Shown: positions 62,407 to 64,000 of the stretch, piece after piece | Layout: each line of letters starts with the position of its first letter | Numbering within the stretch: position 1 is the stretch's first letter | NCBI GenBank assembly: GCA_033852135.1 | Contig: JAWSVB010000006.1 | Location: 98,022-162,021 of the forward strand | Reading direction: 5' to 3' | Origin: QZLE01 sp033852135 | GTDB taxonomy: Bacteria > Pseudomonadota > Gammaproteobacteria > QZLD01 | DNA: 64,000 bases | Made by a program: the position numbers and the translations under genes | The notes under the pieces: model-generated | The model's database searches: none | Told to the model about the DNA's origin: nothing | The model's input: only the letters and a program-made list of their open reading frames with translations

Positions 62407-62889
62407 GGAATCCTTCAACGGTCCGAGGGACCTAATTTATCTAAGTTGCGGCATGATAACACATTTTAGGGTGAGCTGATTTCAATCATCTCTTGATTGC
62501 GAGTGCTTTGGTTTAAGATGGAGTGGTTTGGCGCTAGGTGCTGGTTGAATTAAAGGATAAAATTCAACAAAAATAAGTGAATTATTCCGGAAGTTAGGAG
62601 CGAACTATCCGTAATCTATATACTCAAAAGAGCTTTTTAAAATATAAGCTATGCGGCACTAAGGTGAATAAATTTCATCCATCATCTTTAGATAGTTAAT
62701 GGTACCTTTTCTCCACATCGCGTAAGAGGCATTCCAATACATGGTCCAAAATATCATCTCGGTATACTCCAGTTTTAAGTTATGCACCCTTAAAAGATAG
62801 AGTATAGAGAGCTGTTTTGCTTAGAATAAATAAACATGAATCAACGGGGGTGGGGAGTTTATTGGTTTCTGCGTGCAGCGAAGGGGAAA
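62407..62889. other. Intergenic region between dbpA and DUF1016-SNase copy 2
   Basis: Apart from the reverse-strand ORF remnant at 62659-62820 and the repeat at 62840-62893, this region is AT-rich. It holds the dbpA promoter side near 62410-62500. No RNA gene was seen. Confidence 0.4.
62659..62820 (-). pseudogene. Short reverse-strand ORF, probable gene remnant
   Basis: An uninterrupted 53-codon frame reads AKQLSILYLLRVHNLKLEYT, then EMIFWTMYWNASYAMWRKG and TINYLKMMDEIYSP before a stop. It has no ATG at its 5' end and is unusually aromatic. It looks like a 3' fragment of a lost gene. I do not recognise the family. Confidence 0.35.
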
Positions 62890-62893
62890 TCAA
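62840..62893. repeat. Dispersed repeat copy 3 (TATTGATTTCTGAGCG type)
   Basis: CAACGGGGGTGGGGAGTTTATTGG, here only described through TTTATTGGTTTCTGCGTG and GAAATCAAAA, aligns with the repeats at about 1049-1110 and 11210-11275. It lies at the 3' end of the reverse-strand DUF1016-SNase gene. Confidence 0.6.
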
Positions 62894-63894
62894 AACCGAA
62901 CCGCTAACCCCTCATCCAACAAAACCTGATTCATAAACCTACCAGCGCGCACCACTTTGTAAAAATCATCCTCACGCTGAATATAGAAAATATCCGCAAG
63001 GTAACGGGTAAACTTATCGCGCCAATAGGTCTTAACAGCAATAAACTTACACCGCTTTAAACGTGACTCGATAAACTCTTTCGCGCCTTTTCCCTCTTTG
63101 GTTTCCACCGCTTTGGCATTAATCCCTTTAAGCCTTAGTTTCTGCGTAGTCCAGGCACCGAAACCCAAATCAATATTCACCCAAATGGTATCGCCATCAA
63201 TCACCTCCAGCACAAACGCCTTATAGGTATAGTGGGGCACAACCAAATCTGAACTATCAAAAAAGCTGTAACCATTCTCACCCTTGTCTGAACGTACAAT
63301 CTCCCCCATAGGTGTATGTTCATCATTAGCAACAGGGCTTTGAATAAAAAACCGAAAACCCAAATCCACAACGGTTTTATTCTGCACCTTTTTCAAGCGA
63401 TAAAGATATGGCTCACCACGGTTAATCGGCAAAGGTTTAACCTTTTGCTCAGAATCAGTTTTGCCACTTTTTACCAGTTTTTTCAGCTCACGCGAACTCA
63501 GGTTTTCATCAGCTATTTTCTTTTCAAGCTCTTGTCTTTTCTCAGGTTCTTGGATACGAACAAGCGTTCTTATGTGTGTCCATGTCAATTCTCTACGCGC
63601 GTAGAGAATCTCTGGGTATTGCTCAAAAAACAGTACGCTATCATATAAAGTTGCCTTGGGTAGATTTACCTCTCTTGCAAGCTCGGTAACAAGATAATTC
63701 CCATAATCAGCACGGTCAGCATTCTGCAACAGATGCTCTTTAATATGCTTGCCCACATTCCAGTAAGTAGCGCGTTTTTCCTGCTCCATCGCAAGATAAG
63801 CGCGCTCCTTACCCGATTCAATCTCATCACGGATAGTGTCCACCAGTTGTTGTACCGCCGGTGTCAGCTGCGGTGTTATTATTTCGTTATTCAT
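62890..63894 (-). CDS. DUF1016 (YhcG) N-terminal domain fused to SNase-like domain, copy 2
   Basis: A 334-residue paralogue of the protein encoded at 10157. The N-terminal half is highly similar (YLAMEQEKRATYWNVGKHIKEH; LLQNADRADYG; LTWTHIRTLV). The C-terminal domain keeps EVIDGDTIWV, LRLKGINAK, YWRDKFTRYLADIF and VLLDEGLAVRF. The Glu that follows the GIN-T motif in copy 1 (GINTRE) is Ala here (GINAKA), with Glu two residues later, so this copy may be catalytically altered. The N-domain may still bind DNA or partners. It contains its own 22-bp palindrome at codons 96-103. Confidence 0.85.
   Translation of the reverse strand: MNNEIITPQLTPAVQQLVDTIRDEIESGKERAYLAMEQEKRATYWNVGKHIKEHLLQNADRADYGNYLVTELAREVNLPKATLYDSVLFFEQYPEILYARRELTWTHIRTLVRIQEPEKRQELEKKIADENLSSRELKKLVKSGKTDSEQKVKPLPINRGEPYLYRLKKVQNKTVVDLGFRFFIQSPVANDEHTPMGEIVRSDKGENGYSFFDSSDLVVPHYTYKAFVLEVIDGDTIWVNIDLGFGAWTTQKLRLKGINAKAVETKEGKGAKEFIESRLKRCKFIAVKTYWRDKFTRYLADIFYIQREDDFYKVVRAGRFMNQVLLDEGLAVRF
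63588..63609. repeat. Perfect 22-bp palindrome inside DUF1016-SNase copy 2 (palindrome D)
   Basis: The half-site is ATTCTCTACGC with its exact reverse complement. It occupies codons 96-103 of the gene, the same codons as palindrome C in the paralogue. Flanking DNA is nearly identical in the two genes, but the 16-bp centre differs while remaining self-complementary. Confidence 0.9.
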
Positions 63895-63938
63895 GGTTGA
63901 AGTATATACAAGAAAATAGCACTAGTCGCAACTGCATT

Positions 63939-63960
63939 GTAGGGTGGGCATTGCCCACCG
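63939..63960. repeat. REP-like element, family 2 (copy near window end)
   Basis: GTAG is followed by GGTGGGCA, one base, and TGCCCACC, a perfect eight-pair hairpin with a GTAG foot. It is related to the pair at 8487-8549. Confidence 0.6.
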
Positions 63961-64000
63961 TAATACGCTGTTACACGCGTCGTCATATATGGACTCACCC

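Overview
This is a chromosomal segment of a low-to-moderate GC gammaproteobacterium. The evidence is gene order and gene families: def-fmt-rsmB beside lysM-dprA-smg-(topA zinc ribbon)-tsaC, an ampD/ampE pair, separate hisB-H-A-F-I-E genes, ubiK near comM, dbpA, trkA/trkH, NtrY/NtrX and a PEP-CTERM protein. I do not claim a genus.

Bases 1-11300 are an accessory island. It holds a ParE-type toxin-antitoxin pair and a 1671-residue exported RHS/YD-repeat protein. A tiny two-helix ORF (possible immunity protein) follows the RHS gene directly. Next come a REP array with its REP-associated tyrosine transposase (RAYT), a decayed second copy of the RHS leader and signal peptide, an IS110-type transposase, and a gene fusing a DUF1016 (YhcG) N-terminal domain to a staphylococcal-nuclease-like domain. 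A paralogue of that fusion closes the window (62890-63894).

Bases 11500-36300 are mostly core. They carry an outer-membrane beta-barrel, NtrX/NtrY, DUF4390, rsmB, fmt and def (reverse), then a LysM protein, dprA, smg, a zinc-ribbon protein and tsaC (forward). These are followed by ampE, ampD, a PfkB kinase and dgkA (reverse), trkA and trkH (forward), an LpxL-type acyltransferase, a Trp-rich helical protein, dtd and the histidine genes. MITE-like repeats begin at the stop codons of smg and trkH.

Bases 37000-51200 encode surface and secreted functions: an OpgB-like phosphoglycerol transferase, a large DUF5011-repeat protein, a subtilase, an anchored protein, a lysozyme-like SH3b protein with a C-terminal sorting-type tail, two methionine sulfoxide reductase genes and a PEP-CTERM protein. 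One Cys-containing domain (called here the AGRAY domain) occurs eight times, in the RHS protein, the DUF5011 protein and the subtilase, linking the island to this secretome.

Bases 51300-64000 mix core genes (PilZ proteins, gcvH, ubiK, comM, dbpA) with small inserted modules: mazEF, a transposase remnant, a Sel1 protein and higBA.

The most unusual signals are: (a) five perfect palindromes sharing an ATTNT...ANAAT frame, with stems that differ but stay self-complementary, two of them at the same codons of the two DUF1016-SNase paralogues; (b) the DUF1016-SNase architecture itself; (c) the RAYT/REP system; (d) insertion of AGRAY domains into an RHS protein.
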